A stretch of 64,000 bases of DNA from the NCBI GenBank assembly GCA_022820505.1, contig JAJEFK010000026.1:44827-108826 (forward strand). The letters are read 5' to 3'. The DNA comes from Acidimicrobiia bacterium. GTDB lineage: Bacteria; Actinomycetota; Acidimicrobiia; Acidimicrobiales; Poriferisodalaceae. Position numbers and translations under genes: made by a program. Positions 1 through 7,651 of the stretch are shown here, one piece after another (within the stretch, counting starts at the first letter, position 1; each line of letters opens with the position of its first letter). A model generated the notes under the pieces. It searched no databases. It saw only the letters and a program-made list of their open reading frames with translations, and was not told the origin of the DNA.

Positions 1-711
1 TTCCAGGCTTCCGAGCGGCAAGTGATGGCCTCCGACCCGAGCTGCCAAGGCCTCGGCGTGCGAAGGCGTGCGGTTGGCAACCTGCACCGCCGCGGGACCG
101 GCTGCCGCAAGCGCGACGATCATGCCCTCGGCCATCTCGCCGGCGCCCACGACGAGCACCTGGGCATCCTCCAGGGTGCCGAGATGGCTCTTGGCCATGC
201 TCACTGCCGCGTGACTGATCGACGCCGTCCCCCGCGCGATGCCGGTCTCGGTGCGTGCGCGCTTGCCGGCACTGATGCTGTGGCGAAACAGCTGGTTCAG
301 GACTGCGCCCGTTGCGCCCTCGGTTCGTGCCGTGTCCCATGCAGCGCGGACCTGGCCCAAGATCTCGTGCTCCCCGACCACGGCGGATTCCAGACCGCTG
401 GCCACACGGAACAGGTGACGCGCCGCGTCGTCGTCGTAGTGGACGTAGAGATGGTCGGACAGCTCAGCGGGTGCCGCACCCGACAGCGTGCAGAAGAAAT
501 CTCGCATCTCGCCGAAAGCCGCATGGAATTTTTCGGCCACGACGTAGGCCTCGGTGCGGTTGCAGGTGGACACGACGACGGCCTCGCTGACGTTCGCGCA
601 CGATGCGAGATCAGAAAGTCGTTTCGGCACGTCGGCGGCGCCAACCGTGCAGCGCTCCAATAGCTCAAGCGGTGCGCTGCGATGGCTCACGCCCATGACA
701 ACGATGGACAC
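1..711 (-). CDS. hemA: Glutamyl-tRNA reductase, N-terminal part (3' end outside window)
   Basis: Reduces glutamyl-tRNA to glutamate-1-semialdehyde, the first committed step of C5 tetrapyrrole synthesis, with NADPH in the cytosol. Translating the reverse strand from GTG at 711 gives 237 residues. They include 'MGVSHRSAPLELLE' and the active-site 'STCNRTEAYV', whose Cys forms the thioester. 'ESAVVGEHEILGQVR' follows, and then 'VLVVGAGEMAEG', the start of the NADPH-binding domain. The ORF track shows only shadow frames here. The C-terminal part lies left of the window. The gene follows proC, the SAM hydrolase and a small membrane peptide on the same strand. The GTG start fits family length; the internal ATG six codons in is the alternative. 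Confidence 0.95.
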   Translation of the reverse strand, partial: MSIVVMGVSHRSAPLELLERCTVGAADVPKRLSDLASCANVSEAVVVSTCNRTEAYVVAEKFHAAFGEMRDFFCTLSGAAPAELSDHLYVHYDDDAARHLFRVASGLESAVVGEHEILGQVRAAWDTARTEGATGAVLNQLFRHSISAGKRARTETGIARGTASISHAAVSMAKSHLGTLEDAQVLVVGAGEMAEGMIVALAAAGPAAVQVANRTPSHAEALAARVGGHHLPLGSLE

Positions 712-819
712 GCGGACTACCCAGGGTTCGGAAATGCGGCCCGCACAGTCTCGCCGATCCGGCACCCCGTTTCCACGCGTTCAACGAAAGATCGCGCAGC
801 AAACGGGGACACAGGGCGG

Positions 820-909
820 TCAGTCGAGGGCTACGAGCAGTTGGATGGTGGCGGCGAGCAGGATGACTGCCGCGAGCACGGCCAGCACGAGCGCTGTTCG
901 AGGCCTCAT
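820..909 (-). CDS. 29-residue single-span membrane peptide
   Basis: This frame is too short for the ORF track. Reading the reverse strand from ATG at 909 gives a short basic N-terminus (MRPR), then about 23 hydrophobic residues ('ALVLAVLAAVILLAATIQLL'), ending VALD-stop. An AGAAGGTG ribosome-binding site lies 4-5 nt before the ATG. The start is only 9 nt after the stop of the SAM hydrolase gene, so the two are probably cotranslated. I do not recognise the family. The basic start followed by one hydrophobic span suggests a single-pass inner-membrane peptide. A chance frame cannot be excluded. Confidence 0.5.
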   Translation of the reverse strand: MRPRTALVLAVLAAVILLAATIQLLVALD

Positions 910-918
910 GTCACCTTC

Positions 919-1743
919 TCATGCAGCAGCGCGCAGCCGGACTTCGGCGCCCACCGCGAAGCCGAGATGAACGGCGCTCCCGCCGGCGACCGTCAACTCG
1001 AGCAGGCCGAAAGGATCGTCGCACAACCCAAGGCTGCCCGAGTCCGCCGATCCCGCCGCCGCCAGCCGGACCGACTGCGAATTCGCTTCCCCGGGCTGTG
1101 ACGCACTCGCGCTTGCCGTCCATTCCATGACCAGGAGATCGCCGAGGGCCGCCAGCGTCTCGCGGTCGACGTTGAGCTGCACCGTGCCCCAGCGCGTGAC
1201 AGACAGCACCTCGGCGGTCACGGAACCGTCGTCCTCGACGCGGGGCACGGCAACGAGCGACGGCAGCAGCAGCGAGGGGTCGATCGGCGCGCCCAGGGCT
1301 TCAATCGGCTCTCCGGCCGCCAGCCGGCCGGTTGCGGGCGCGAGCACATCGCGCGCCGGGTGAAGCACGGATTGGGGATCGCCGCATCCGGCGGTCTCGA
1401 TGCGCACTGCGATGTCCGCGCCGCCGACCGCGGCGGTGGCAGCGGCGAGCACTCCGTTGTCGGGGCCGACCAGCATCGACTGGCCGTCGCCGACCGAGAC
1501 GGCGATGGCGGGCCTGTCCAAACGGCGTCCGACCGATGCGAGCACCACGCCCGGCGCTAGGTGCGACACGCTGCGCGCCAGCATCAAGGCCGCCGTGCGC
1601 GTATCGCCCGGATCGATCTCGTGGCACAAGTCGATCACGGCGGCATGGGGAGCGGCCTGTCGCACGATCGAGTGAATGACGCCCACCGACTCGTCTGCGG
1701 TGCCCAGATCACTCAGGCACGTGATCGTGTCGAAACCTGTCAT
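919..1743 (-). CDS. SAM hydrolase / SAM hydroxide adenosyltransferase (DUF62)
   Basis: Family members hydrolyse S-adenosylmethionine to adenosine and methionine (SAM hydroxide adenosyltransferase) and are related to fluorinase and chlorinase. The product is 274 residues from ATG at 1743. It begins 'MTGFDTITCLSDLGTADESV', where the TDFGT-type motif of the family reads SDLGT. The conserved 'GPDNGVL' is about 110 residues in. The C-terminal half is the usual beta-barrel-like domain. The 33 extra upstream residues in the ORF track overlap the end of proC and are not needed. It sits between proC and the small membrane peptide/hemA on one strand. Family assignment is firm; the in vivo role is unknown. 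Confidence 0.85.
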   Translation of the reverse strand: MTGFDTITCLSDLGTADESVGVIHSIVRQAAPHAAVIDLCHEIDPGDTRTAALMLARSVSHLAPGVVLASVGRRLDRPAIAVSVGDGQSMLVGPDNGVLAAATAAVGGADIAVRIETAGCGDPQSVLHPARDVLAPATGRLAAGEPIEALGAPIDPSLLLPSLVAVPRVEDDGSVTAEVLSVTRWGTVQLNVDRETLAALGDLLVMEWTASASASQPGEANSQSVRLAAAGSADSGSLGLCDDPFGLLELTVAGGSAVHLGFAVGAEVRLRAAA

Positions 1744-1777
1744 GGCTAGGGGCCGGCTCGTCGTCGCGGGCGCTCGA

Positions 1778-2569
1778 TCACGCCGAGCCGAGTTCGGCGG
1801 AGCGGCGCGTGGCTGCTTCGACGGCCGCAGCGAATGCGGCACGCACGCCGTGGCCCTCCAGCTCGCGGAGCCCAGCCGCCGTCGTGCCGCCCGGCGACGT
1901 CACGTCGGCTCGCAGATCGGCCGGCGAACGTCCCTCGGCCAGCAGCGTCGCGGCACCCAGCAATGTCTGGTTGGCCAATTCCGCCGCCACCGGTCGGCCC
2001 AGGCCCATGAGCACGCCCGCCTCGATCATTGCCTCGGCCACCAGGAAGATATACGCCGGTCCGGACCCAGACAGACCGGTCACCGCATCCATCAGGTGCT
2101 CGGGGACGCGCACAACGCGGCCTACTGCACCAAGGATCTCCTCAGCCCATCCGAGGTCATCTTCGGTGGCTCGGTCGTTGCCGCAGATCGCCGCCGCGCC
2201 CTCCGACACCAGTGCGGGTGTGTTCGGCATGGCCCGCACGATCGGGGTGCCAGCGCCGGCAGCGGCGTCGAGTGTCGAGAGCGTGACTCCGGCAGCGATC
2301 GAGAGGATGCGCTCGGTGCCGGCGGCCGTGACCGCGGCGGCGACGGTCGGGATGACGTCGGGCTTGGTGGCGAGGATGGCACCGGCCGACGCCGCGACGT
2401 CACCGGCGACAGCGACGCCGTAACGATCGGCCAGCTCATCGCGGCGCGCGGCAATCGGCTCAGCGACGCAGATGCTCTCGGCGCTTCGGCCGGCCGTGAG
2501 CAACCCGCCCAGCAGCGCTTCGCCCATTTTGCCGCCGCCGACGATCAGCAGTTCGACGCTGTCAGCCAT
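1778..2569 (-). CDS. proC: Pyrroline-5-carboxylate reductase
   Basis: Catalyses the last step of proline synthesis, reducing 1-pyrroline-5-carboxylate with NAD(P)H. The product is 263 residues from ATG at 2569. The N-terminal Rossmann motif is 'LLIVGGGKMGEALL'. The dimerisation domain carries 'VTGLSGSGPAYIF' and the family signature 'VTSPGGTTAAGL'. A TACCGT hexamer 6 nt upstream of the ATG indicates a leaderless transcript and fixes the start; the track's 40 extra residues are upstream noise. Length matches the family. The SAM hydrolase gene follows 34 nt downstream, probably in one operon with hemA. Confidence 0.95.
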   Translation of the reverse strand: MADSVELLIVGGGKMGEALLGGLLTAGRSAESICVAEPIAARRDELADRYGVAVAGDVAASAGAILATKPDVIPTVAAAVTAAGTERILSIAAGVTLSTLDAAAGAGTPIVRAMPNTPALVSEGAAAICGNDRATEDDLGWAEEILGAVGRVVRVPEHLMDAVTGLSGSGPAYIFLVAEAMIEAGVLMGLGRPVAAELANQTLLGAATLLAEGRSPADLRADVTSPGGTTAAGLRELEGHGVRAAFAAAVEAATRRSAELGSA

Positions 2570-2575
2570 GCGGTC

Positions 2576-2581
2576 ACGGTA
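2576..2581 (-). promoter_or_regulatory. Leaderless -10 box of proC
   Basis: On the reverse strand TACCGT is followed by 6 nt and then the proC ATG. This is the TAnnnT-N6-8-RTG arrangement found before many genes in this window. Confidence 0.6.
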
Positions 2582-2740
2582 CCGGACGGCATCAGGACCG
2601 CTGCCAAGCCCAATGGCGGTGCCGGGGCACTCGCGGTGAAGTGGGACGCTTCCCTGCGGCCTGCAGGCGAGTGCCCCGGCGAAACTCAAATCAATCAGAA
2701 ATCAATGAAAAGCGTCAAATGATTTTCGCGGGTTATGCGG

Positions 2741-2803
2741 AGGCTGAGCCGGCAGGCGAAGCCGTGGCCCGAGCGGCCCGTGAGCGCAGCGAACAAGAGC
2801 GGG
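2741..2803. repeat. Dispersed intergenic repeat, copy 1
   Basis: A 63-nt block beginning 'aggctgagccggcaggcgaa' recurs at 8829-8890 with one single-base indel and one substitution. Both copies lie between genes, in the same orientation relative to the window. Both lie upstream of reverse-strand genes (proC here, the K+ channel there). Just to its left is an unusually AT-rich stretch with the direct repeat AAATCAATcagAAATCAAT (about 2686-2705). No transposase is nearby. Confidence 0.75.
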
Positions 2804-2829
2804 AGATAACTGGTGCAGCAACGGGAGGT

Positions 2830-3321
2830 TCAGCCGTCCGCGCGACCTGGTTGGAAGCCCAAGCGGATCAGCGTCGTGAAGTCACGCTCGATGTACGCCC
2901 AGAGCGACCCGACGATCCGGTCCAGCTCGTCCTCGTCGACGCAGTGGGTGGGCAGCTCCCCCGTCAGGTACACGGCATCCTCGGGGCCGATGCCGTATTG
3001 GGCGCCCACCAGCGAGTAGTTGCGGCGCAGGACGAAGTCGGCCACCTGGTCTGCTCGATGCTGCGGCGTCGGCAGCACGTAGGACTCATACGCCAGCGTG
3101 CGCTGGCGCAGCGTCAGCCAGATGGCGATGACATCGCGCGATTCCCCGGCCAGACGCACGTACCAGCGCCGCGGAACCTCCTCGTCACGGGTCACGTCGA
3201 GCAGCATCGGGCGCTCGTCGGCGCCGCCATCGGCCTGTGAGTGGGCCCAGTCGGCGAGCCAATCGTCCATGCGAGACTCGAGCCGATCAAGCTCGGCGTC
3301 GGTCGCCGGCCGGCGGGTCAT
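2830..3321 (-). CDS. YbjN domain-containing protein
   Basis: The 163-residue product from ATG at 3321 is the real part of a longer track ORF. The core has the YbjN-type pattern: a 'WYVRLAGESRDVIAIWLTL' strand pair, 'LPTPQHRADQVADFVLRRNY' and 'LTGELPTHCVDEDELDRIVG'. Such proteins resemble type III secretion chaperones in fold and have no settled biochemical role. The gene begins 19 nt after the mshA stop; a mycobacterial YbjN gene is likewise a neighbour of mshA, which supports the call. It is cytosolic, with no signal or membrane segment. Confidence 0.8.
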   Translation of the reverse strand: MTRRPATDAELDRLESRMDDWLADWAHSQADGGADERPMLLDVTRDEEVPRRWYVRLAGESRDVIAIWLTLRQRTLAYESYVLPTPQHRADQVADFVLRRNYSLVGAQYGIGPEDAVYLTGELPTHCVDEDELDRIVGSLWAYIERDFTTLIRLGFQPGRADG

Positions 3322-3340
3322 GGTGCGCGAACCGGGCGCT

Positions 3341-4603
3341 TCACAGACAGGCGACGAGCTCTCGCCGGGCCGCGGTGTCGAGCACGTCCAGCGCCGCGGC
3401 CGCACTCGCACGCCAGCTATGGCGCTCGGCGCGGCGAGAACCGGCATCGCCGAGGCGCAGCGCCAGCAGCGGATCAGCGAGGATGTCGATGACCCGGCGG
3501 GCGAACGCGTCGCTGCTGCGGTCGGAGATGAGGTAGCCCGTATCGCCCTCGACGACGTTGTCGCGCAGACCGCCGACGTCGGACGCGACGACCGGTGTCC
3601 CGCACGCCGCGGCTTCGAGCGCAACCAGCCCGAACGATTCTGAGCGGCTGGGCACCAAGCACACATCGGCGGCCCGGTAGTAGGTCGACAGCAGGTAGTG
3701 CGGGAGCGGATCGACGAACCGCACGTGGTCTGTCACGGCCAGCTCGTCGGTCATGGCTTTCAGGCGGGACAGCGTGGCCTCGCCGCGCGGACCGCTGGGC
3801 CCACCGACGACGACGAGCTGGGCGTGGGCGCCCGCTGCGCCGGCAGCTCGCGTGGCTGCGAGCGTCTCAACGGCCAGCTCGGCGCCCTTCAGCGGCTGCA
3901 GGCGACCCACGAACAGCAGCACCGGTCCCGGTGGAAGGCCGATCGCTGCACGAGCCCCATGGCGCTGGCCGGGCGCGAACATGGCCCGGTCCACGCCGGG
4001 TGTCAGCACGTGGAGACGCTCGGGCGCAACGTCGTACAGCGACGTGAGCTGGGCCGCCTCAGCGTCGCCGGAGGTGAACACGGCGTCCGCGCAGTCGATA
4101 ACTCGTTGCTCCGCGTCACCCCGGTGGCGTGGCTCGGCGTCGCCGGTGCTCGTCTTGACGCGCCCCAAGGTGTGAAACGTGACTGCCAGCGGAATGTCCA
4201 AGCGGTGCTTCAGTTGGTGACCGGCCATGCCGCTCAACCAGTAGTGAGCGTGAATTGCGTCGACTGGGCGATGTGCGAGGCGTTCGCCGACCCGGTCGGC
4301 AAATGCTGCAACGACCGCCGGCAGGTCGTCCTTGTCGAGCGACGGGGCACCGGCGTCGACATGGGCGACCGTCACCCCCGACTCCACCTCGAGCTGATCG
4401 GGCTGCGACGGATCGGTGCGGCGCGTGTAGATGTCGCAGTCGACGCCGAGATGCGCCAGCGCGGCAGTGAGTTCGCGCACGTACACGTTCAAGCCGCCGC
4501 CGTCGCCGCTGCCGGGCTGGTGCAACGGCGAGGTGTGCATGCACAGCACGGCGACCCGCAAGACGCGGCCAGGCATCTGGCGGTCGGGGACATCGGGAGC
4601 CAC
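3341..4603 (-). CDS. mshA: D-inositol-3-phosphate glycosyltransferase
   Basis: First enzyme of mycothiol synthesis; transfers GlcNAc from UDP-GlcNAc to inositol-3-phosphate (GT4 family, GT-B fold). I place the start at GTG 4603 because TAGCGT lies 8 nt upstream; ATG 4576 is the alternative. The product is 420 residues. Landmarks are 'HTSPLHQPGSGDGGGLNVYV' (acceptor loop), 'DAIHAHYWLSGMAG', 'FVGRLQPLKG' and the donor-site 'PSRSESFGLVALEAAACGTP'. The 737-residue track ORF runs on into the next gene and is wrong upstream. Presence of mshA implies mycothiol as the thiol buffer, as in most actinomycetes. Confidence 0.9.
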   Translation of the reverse strand: MAPDVPDRQMPGRVLRVAVLCMHTSPLHQPGSGDGGGLNVYVRELTAALAHLGVDCDIYTRRTDPSQPDQLEVESGVTVAHVDAGAPSLDKDDLPAVVAAFADRVGERLAHRPVDAIHAHYWLSGMAGHQLKHRLDIPLAVTFHTLGRVKTSTGDAEPRHRGDAEQRVIDCADAVFTSGDAEAAQLTSLYDVAPERLHVLTPGVDRAMFAPGQRHGARAAIGLPPGPVLLFVGRLQPLKGAELAVETLAATRAAGAAGAHAQLVVVGGPSGPRGEATLSRLKAMTDELAVTDHVRFVDPLPHYLLSTYYRAADVCLVPSRSESFGLVALEAAACGTPVVASDVGGLRDNVVEGDTGYLISDRSSDAFARRVIDILADPLLALRLGDAGSRRAERHSWRASAAAALDVLDTAARRELVACL

Positions 4604-4611
4604 GGCCGACA

Positions 4612-4617
4612 ACGCTA
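4612..4617 (-). promoter_or_regulatory. Leaderless -10 box of mshA
   Basis: Reverse-strand TAGCGT is followed by 8 nt and then GTG at 4603. This moves the mshA start nine codons upstream of the first ATG. Confidence 0.5.
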
Positions 4618-4674
4618 CGCAGATCACCGCAGCGTCACGAACTGATGGCGCCGCAGCGCCGTGGGATGAGACGT

Positions 4675-5691
4675 TCAGATGGCGAGAAGTCCCAAGCCCC
4701 ACAGCCACGCCAGGGCCGTGACGCTCAGCGAATCGAGCCTGCGCACTGCCCACTCCCCGGCCAGACGCTCCCGCGCACGCTGGAGCCTGCCGGCGGGCTC
4801 CGATGCACCGCTGCCGGCGGCTGATCGCCTGTTGGCGTTCGGCGGGCCTGCCCGGACATGCTCTCGGCGTGCGGCGAGCGCGGTATTCGGCCGGGCGAGC
4901 GCGGGGCCGAGCGGCAGGGTCAACGCCGCGAGCACACCGAACCTGAAGACGTCGGTGGGTGCAAACGGCGGCACGCTCAGGCCGGTCAGGGCAAAGACGG
5001 CGATCACGGCGGCAATCGCTCCCGTCAGCGGACCGCGAAGCCCCGGCTGCCGACCCGACGCGCTGAGGTGCGCGCCGGCGTCGTGAGCGGCGGCCGCGCT
5101 CACGAGCACGAGTGCCGCTCCCAGCGAGTAGCGAGCGATGGCTGCCAAGCACGCGGCCGCGACGGCGACCTGCATCCAGGTGCGGATCAGCAGCCCTGCA
5201 CCGCTCACGTACCGCAGCGGCGACGCCTGTCCCCCCATCGCAGTGCCGGGGGCGGGGCGGCGGGGTCGCAATGCTGCGACCACGATGAAGCTGGCGGCGA
5301 CCGCCCCGCCCATAACGACCCCCGCCAGGCGGGTGTCGAGGACACCTGCAAATCCGACTGCACCGGCGAGCGCGGCAGCGGGCAGCCGATGACTCTGGGG
5401 AAGCACCAGCGATTCGGCAATCTGCGGCCGCGCCCCCGTCGCGCTCGACGATGGGCGTGTCGCTCCGGCGCGGCTGCGAACGCCCGCAGCTTGCCAGGCG
5501 CCGAGCATGGCGACCGCTGTCAGTGCGATGCCAAACGTCACCGCCCCCGCCCACAAGGCACCGATCAGCCCGACGAACCAGATCAGTCCGCCGCTGATGG
5601 TGGCGTCACCCAATTCGACCGCAGGGCCGAGCCACTGCGCCGCTGCGGAGGTTCGCGGCCGCGCCAGCTCGAGATCCGGCGACGCTGCCAC
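4675..5691 (-). CDS. Polytopic membrane protein, possibly CdsA-like
   Basis: The product is 338 residues from GTG at 5691, 14 nt after the MoaD-type gene. It has about seven hydrophobic spans, for example 'GGLIWFVGLIGALWAGAVTF', 'MQVAVAAACLAAIARYSLGA' and 'LTGAIAAVIAVFALTGLSVP'. A 'HDAGAHLSASGRQPGLRGPL' segment between spans recalls the DxxAY...G loop of phosphatidate cytidylyltransferases. That resemblance is weak, and the usual C-terminal signature is not evident. The C-terminal tail has a basic stretch before a last hydrophobic segment. I would treat it as an unassigned integral membrane protein. Confidence 0.65.
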   Translation of the reverse strand: MAASPDLELARPRTSAAAQWLGPAVELGDATISGGLIWFVGLIGALWAGAVTFGIALTAVAMLGAWQAAGVRSRAGATRPSSSATGARPQIAESLVLPQSHRLPAAALAGAVGFAGVLDTRLAGVVMGGAVAASFIVVAALRPRRPAPGTAMGGQASPLRYVSGAGLLIRTWMQVAVAAACLAAIARYSLGAALVLVSAAAAHDAGAHLSASGRQPGLRGPLTGAIAAVIAVFALTGLSVPPFAPTDVFRFGVLAALTLPLGPALARPNTALAARREHVRAGPPNANRRSAAGSGASEPAGRLQRARERLAGEWAVRRLDSLSVTALAWLWGLGLLAI

Positions 5692-5705
5692 GGCGCGGCC
5701 GCCGC

Positions 5706-5948
5706 TCAGCCGCCCGAGACGGGCGGCAAGACGGCGATCTCGTCTCCGGTGCTGAGCTTCGACTCCCCGAGCGCCGGTTCGCCGTTCAGCCAGACCCTGC
5801 TGGCGGCCAGAACAGCGCTGAAGCCCTCACCGAAGCTCGCCTTCGCCCAGTCCAGTGCCTCAGCGACTGAGGACGCCTCGGTTTGGGTGCTGCCGAGACC
5901 GGCCGCTTCGCGCGCCCCCGCGAACAGGCGGATTGTCACCGTCGGCAT
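5706..5948 (-). CDS. MoaD/ThiS family sulfur-carrier protein
   Basis: The product is 80 residues from ATG at 5948, a beta-grasp protein ending in PPVSGG. The terminal Gly-Gly is the residue pair that is adenylated and thiocarboxylated in MoaD and ThiS. The N-terminus 'MPTVTIRLFAGAREAAG' and the 'GDEIAVLPPVSGG' tail are typical of MoaD, the small subunit of molybdopterin synthase. No other molybdenum-cofactor gene is in the window, so ThiS-like or other sulfur-carrier roles stay open. Reverse-strand TAGCAT 7 nt upstream supports a leaderless start. Confidence 0.85.
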   Translation of the reverse strand: MPTVTIRLFAGAREAAGLGSTQTEASSVAEALDWAKASFGEGFSAVLAASRVWLNGEPALGESKLSTGDEIAVLPPVSGG

Positions 5949-5955
5949 CGCCGCG

Positions 5956-6002
5956 ATGCTACCGATCACGTCCCAGAGGCAACGCGGACGAGCCTCTAGG
6001 GT
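5956..6002. promoter_or_regulatory. Divergent leaderless -10 pair (MoaD-type gene / phosphatase)
   Basis: Reverse-strand TAGCAT (5956-5961) lies 7 nt before the MoaD-type ATG. Forward-strand TAGGGT (5997-6002) lies 8 nt before the phosphatase GTG. The two start codons are only 62 nt apart. Confidence 0.6.
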
Positions 6003-6010
6003 CGGGCGCC

Positions 6011-6715
6011 GTGACACAGTATTCAGAGCTGCTGGCGGTGCGGCATGGTCAATCCGAATGGAATCTGCGCGGCCGCTGGCAGGGACAGGCCGATCCGGTA
6101 TTGACCGGCCTCGGCGAGCGGCAGGCGCAGATTGCCGGCGACGCCTTGGCCACCACGCTCGCTGCCGCGGACGACAGCTGGCGGACGCCGGTGATGCGGG
6201 GGCGCGATCTGCACACCGGTCGGCATGGGTTCGACTTGCCTGCGTTCGACCTGATCGTGTCCAGCGACTTGCAGCGGGCGCGGCGGACCGCTGAGATCAT
6301 CGCCAAGCAGCTCGGCGTGGGCGATGTCGTGACCGATGAGGCACTGCGCGAGCGCAGTGCGGGACCGTGGGAAGGCCTCACCCGGGCCGAGATCGACGAG
6401 GGCTGGCCCGGCGATGTCGCAGCGAGGAGATGGCCGCCGGGCTTCGAGTCTGAAGACAGCATTGCCCGGCGGCTGCTGCCGGCGCTGCGGCGGCATATGT
6501 CCGTCTGCGGCCGCGTCCTGCTCGTGGGCCACGCAGGTGTGCTCAAGACAATCGACGCGCGTGTGGGTCTCGGCGACGAGCGGGTGCCGAACCTGGCGGG
6601 CCGCTGGTTCTGGCTCGACGGCGCAGCAGCCGACGCCACCTGGAGCTGGGATCAGCTGGAGCCTCGTAACCGGGTCGAGCTGGTCTCGTCGAACATCGAC
6701 CTCACCATCGAGTAG
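6011..6715 (+). CDS. Histidine phosphatase family protein (phosphoglycerate mutase-like)
   Basis: The product is 234 residues from GTG at 6011. The catalytic 'AVRHGQSEWNLRGRWQGQ' gives the phospho-accepting His. 'SSDLQRARRTAEIIA', the acid 'ERSAGPWEGLTRAEI' and the second His in 'VLLVGHAGVLKTID' complete the phosphohistidine pocket. An 11-15 residue insertion follows the first helix. The enzyme could be a cofactor-dependent mutase or a phosphatase; the neighbours do not decide. The start is fixed by TAGGGT 8 nt upstream; the ORF track begins 156 nt too early. Confidence 0.85.
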   Translation: MTQYSELLAVRHGQSEWNLRGRWQGQADPVLTGLGERQAQIAGDALATTLAAADDSWRTPVMRGRDLHTGRHGFDLPAFDLIVSSDLQRARRTAEIIAKQLGVGDVVTDEALRERSAGPWEGLTRAEIDEGWPGDVAARRWPPGFESEDSIARRLLPALRRHMSVCGRVLLVGHAGVLKTIDARVGLGDERVPNLAGRWFWLDGAAADATWSWDQLEPRNRVELVSSNIDLTIE

Positions 6716-6753
6716 CTGCGCCGGCAAGCAGGCTCGCCTGTTCGCGCCGCCGC

Positions 6754-6951
6754 TCAGGACTCAGCGAGCCAGGCCGTCGCCGCTGCGGCATCGATGTCGT
6801 CGTCGGCCAGCAGGCTCAAGGTTCGCTCCGCTCGTGCCAGATCATCCTCGATGGCATCCAGCTCAGCATCGCTCAGCAGCTCCGACTCGGGGGGTGCAGC
6901 CGGCGTTGCGGCAGGCGAAGGCATCTCTTCGGGCGCGGATGCTGGTGACAC
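6754..6951 (-). CDS. Small acidic protein of unknown function (65 aa)
   Basis: Reads from GTG at 6951. The first 25 residues are Pro/Ala-rich. Then comes 'SDAELDAIEDDLARAERTLS', an acidic amphipathic helix like the N-terminal coiled coil of DksA/TraR proteins but without a zinc finger. Reverse-strand TAGCCT is exactly 7 nt before the GTG, which argues the gene is real despite its size. It converges on the phosphatase gene. Function unknown. Confidence 0.6.
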   Translation of the reverse strand: MSPASAPEEMPSPAATPAAPPESELLSDAELDAIEDDLARAERTLSLLADDDIDAAAATAWLAES

Positions 6952-6958
6952 TGGCGTC

Positions 6959-6964
6959 AGGCTA
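6959..6964 (-). promoter_or_regulatory. Leaderless -10 box of the 65-aa gene
   Basis: Reverse-strand TAGCCT followed by 7 nt and GTG at 6951. Confidence 0.5.
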
Positions 6965-7031
6965 GGGTGAGAACCTCCGCCAGTAGCCTCGATATGAGTG
7001 CCGGAGCGCCGGATCGGCGCCCGCGGACGTC

Positions 7032-7104
7032 GGGCCGCTAGCTCATCGGGTAGAGCAGGGGACTTTTAATCCCAAGGTGCCGGGTTCGAGTCCCGGGCGG
7101 CCTA
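7032..7104 (+). tRNA. tRNA-Lys (TTT)
   Basis: Acceptor GGGCCGC pairs with GCGGCCT, with one G-U at the end. The D arm is TAGCTCATCGGGTAGAGCA. The anticodon loop CTTTTAA gives anticodon TTT. The T arm is CCGGGTTCGAGTCCCGG and the discriminator base is A. CCA is not fully encoded. Confidence 0.95.
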
Positions 7105-7148
7105 CCGCAGCGACCAATCACCGGCATCGAGCCGGCTCAGGCCTCACC

Positions 7149-7154
7149 TACAGT
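7149..7154 (+). promoter_or_regulatory. Leaderless -10 box of dut
   Basis: TACAGT followed by 7 nt and GTG at 7162. This decides between three candidate GTG starts (7153, 7162, 7165). Confidence 0.6.
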
Positions 7155-7161
7155 GCTCGCC

Positions 7162-7599
7162 GTGGTGGCAGTTCCGATACGGCGCCTCGACCCCGACCTT
7201 CCGCTGCCGGCGTACGCCAAGCCCGGCGACGCAGGATGCGACCTGCTGGCCGCCGAGACGGTCACGCTGGCCGCAGCCGGTGGCCGGGCCATGGTGCCGA
7301 CCGGCATCGCCGTGGCAATCCCGCCTGGATATGCAGGTTTCGTGCAGCCCCGCAGCGGGTTGGCGTGGCGGCATGGGGTCACCTGCGTCAACTCACCCGG
7401 TCTGATCGACAGCGGCTACCGGGACGAACTGCGGGTGCTGCTGCTGAATACCGATCCGAGCGAGCCTTACGAGATCCAGCGCGGCGACCGGATCGCCCAA
7501 CTGGTCATCCAGCGAGTCGAGCAGGCCGAGTGGGACGAGGCGGATTCTCTCGACGAGACCGAGCGGGGTCTCGGAGGGTTCGGGCACTCCGGCCGCTGA
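7162..7599 (+). CDS. dut: Deoxyuridine 5'-triphosphate nucleotidohydrolase (dUTPase)
   Basis: Hydrolyses dUTP to dUMP and diphosphate, keeping uracil out of DNA and feeding dTMP synthesis; a cytosolic homotrimer. The product is about 145 residues. The family motifs appear in order: '[11 protein letters not shown]' (motif 1), '[14 protein letters not shown]' (motif 2), '[14 protein letters not shown]' (motif 3, with the catalytic Asp), '[13 protein letters not shown]' (motif 4) and the C-terminal '[11 protein letters not shown]' (motif 5, the P-loop-like lid). Start chosen at GTG 7162 from the -10 spacing. Confidence 0.95.
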   Translation: MVAVPIRRLDPDLPLPAYAKPGDAGCDLLAAETVTLAAAGGRAMVPTGIAVAIPPGYAGFVQPRSGLAWRHGVTCVNSPGLIDSGYRDELRVLLLNTDPSEPYEIQRGDRIAQLVIQRVEQAEWDEADSLDETERGLGGFGHSGR

Positions 7600-7651
7600 A
7601 GCCGAGCATCGTTCGCTTCGGTTGTCACACCCCATCGGTAGCCATGACGGC

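Noticed and set aside
3341-5554. 737-residue reverse ORF from mshA upstream
   Set aside because: Only the last ~420 residues are mshA. The rest lies in a shadow frame of the membrane-protein gene; TAGCGT-N8-GTG marks the true start.
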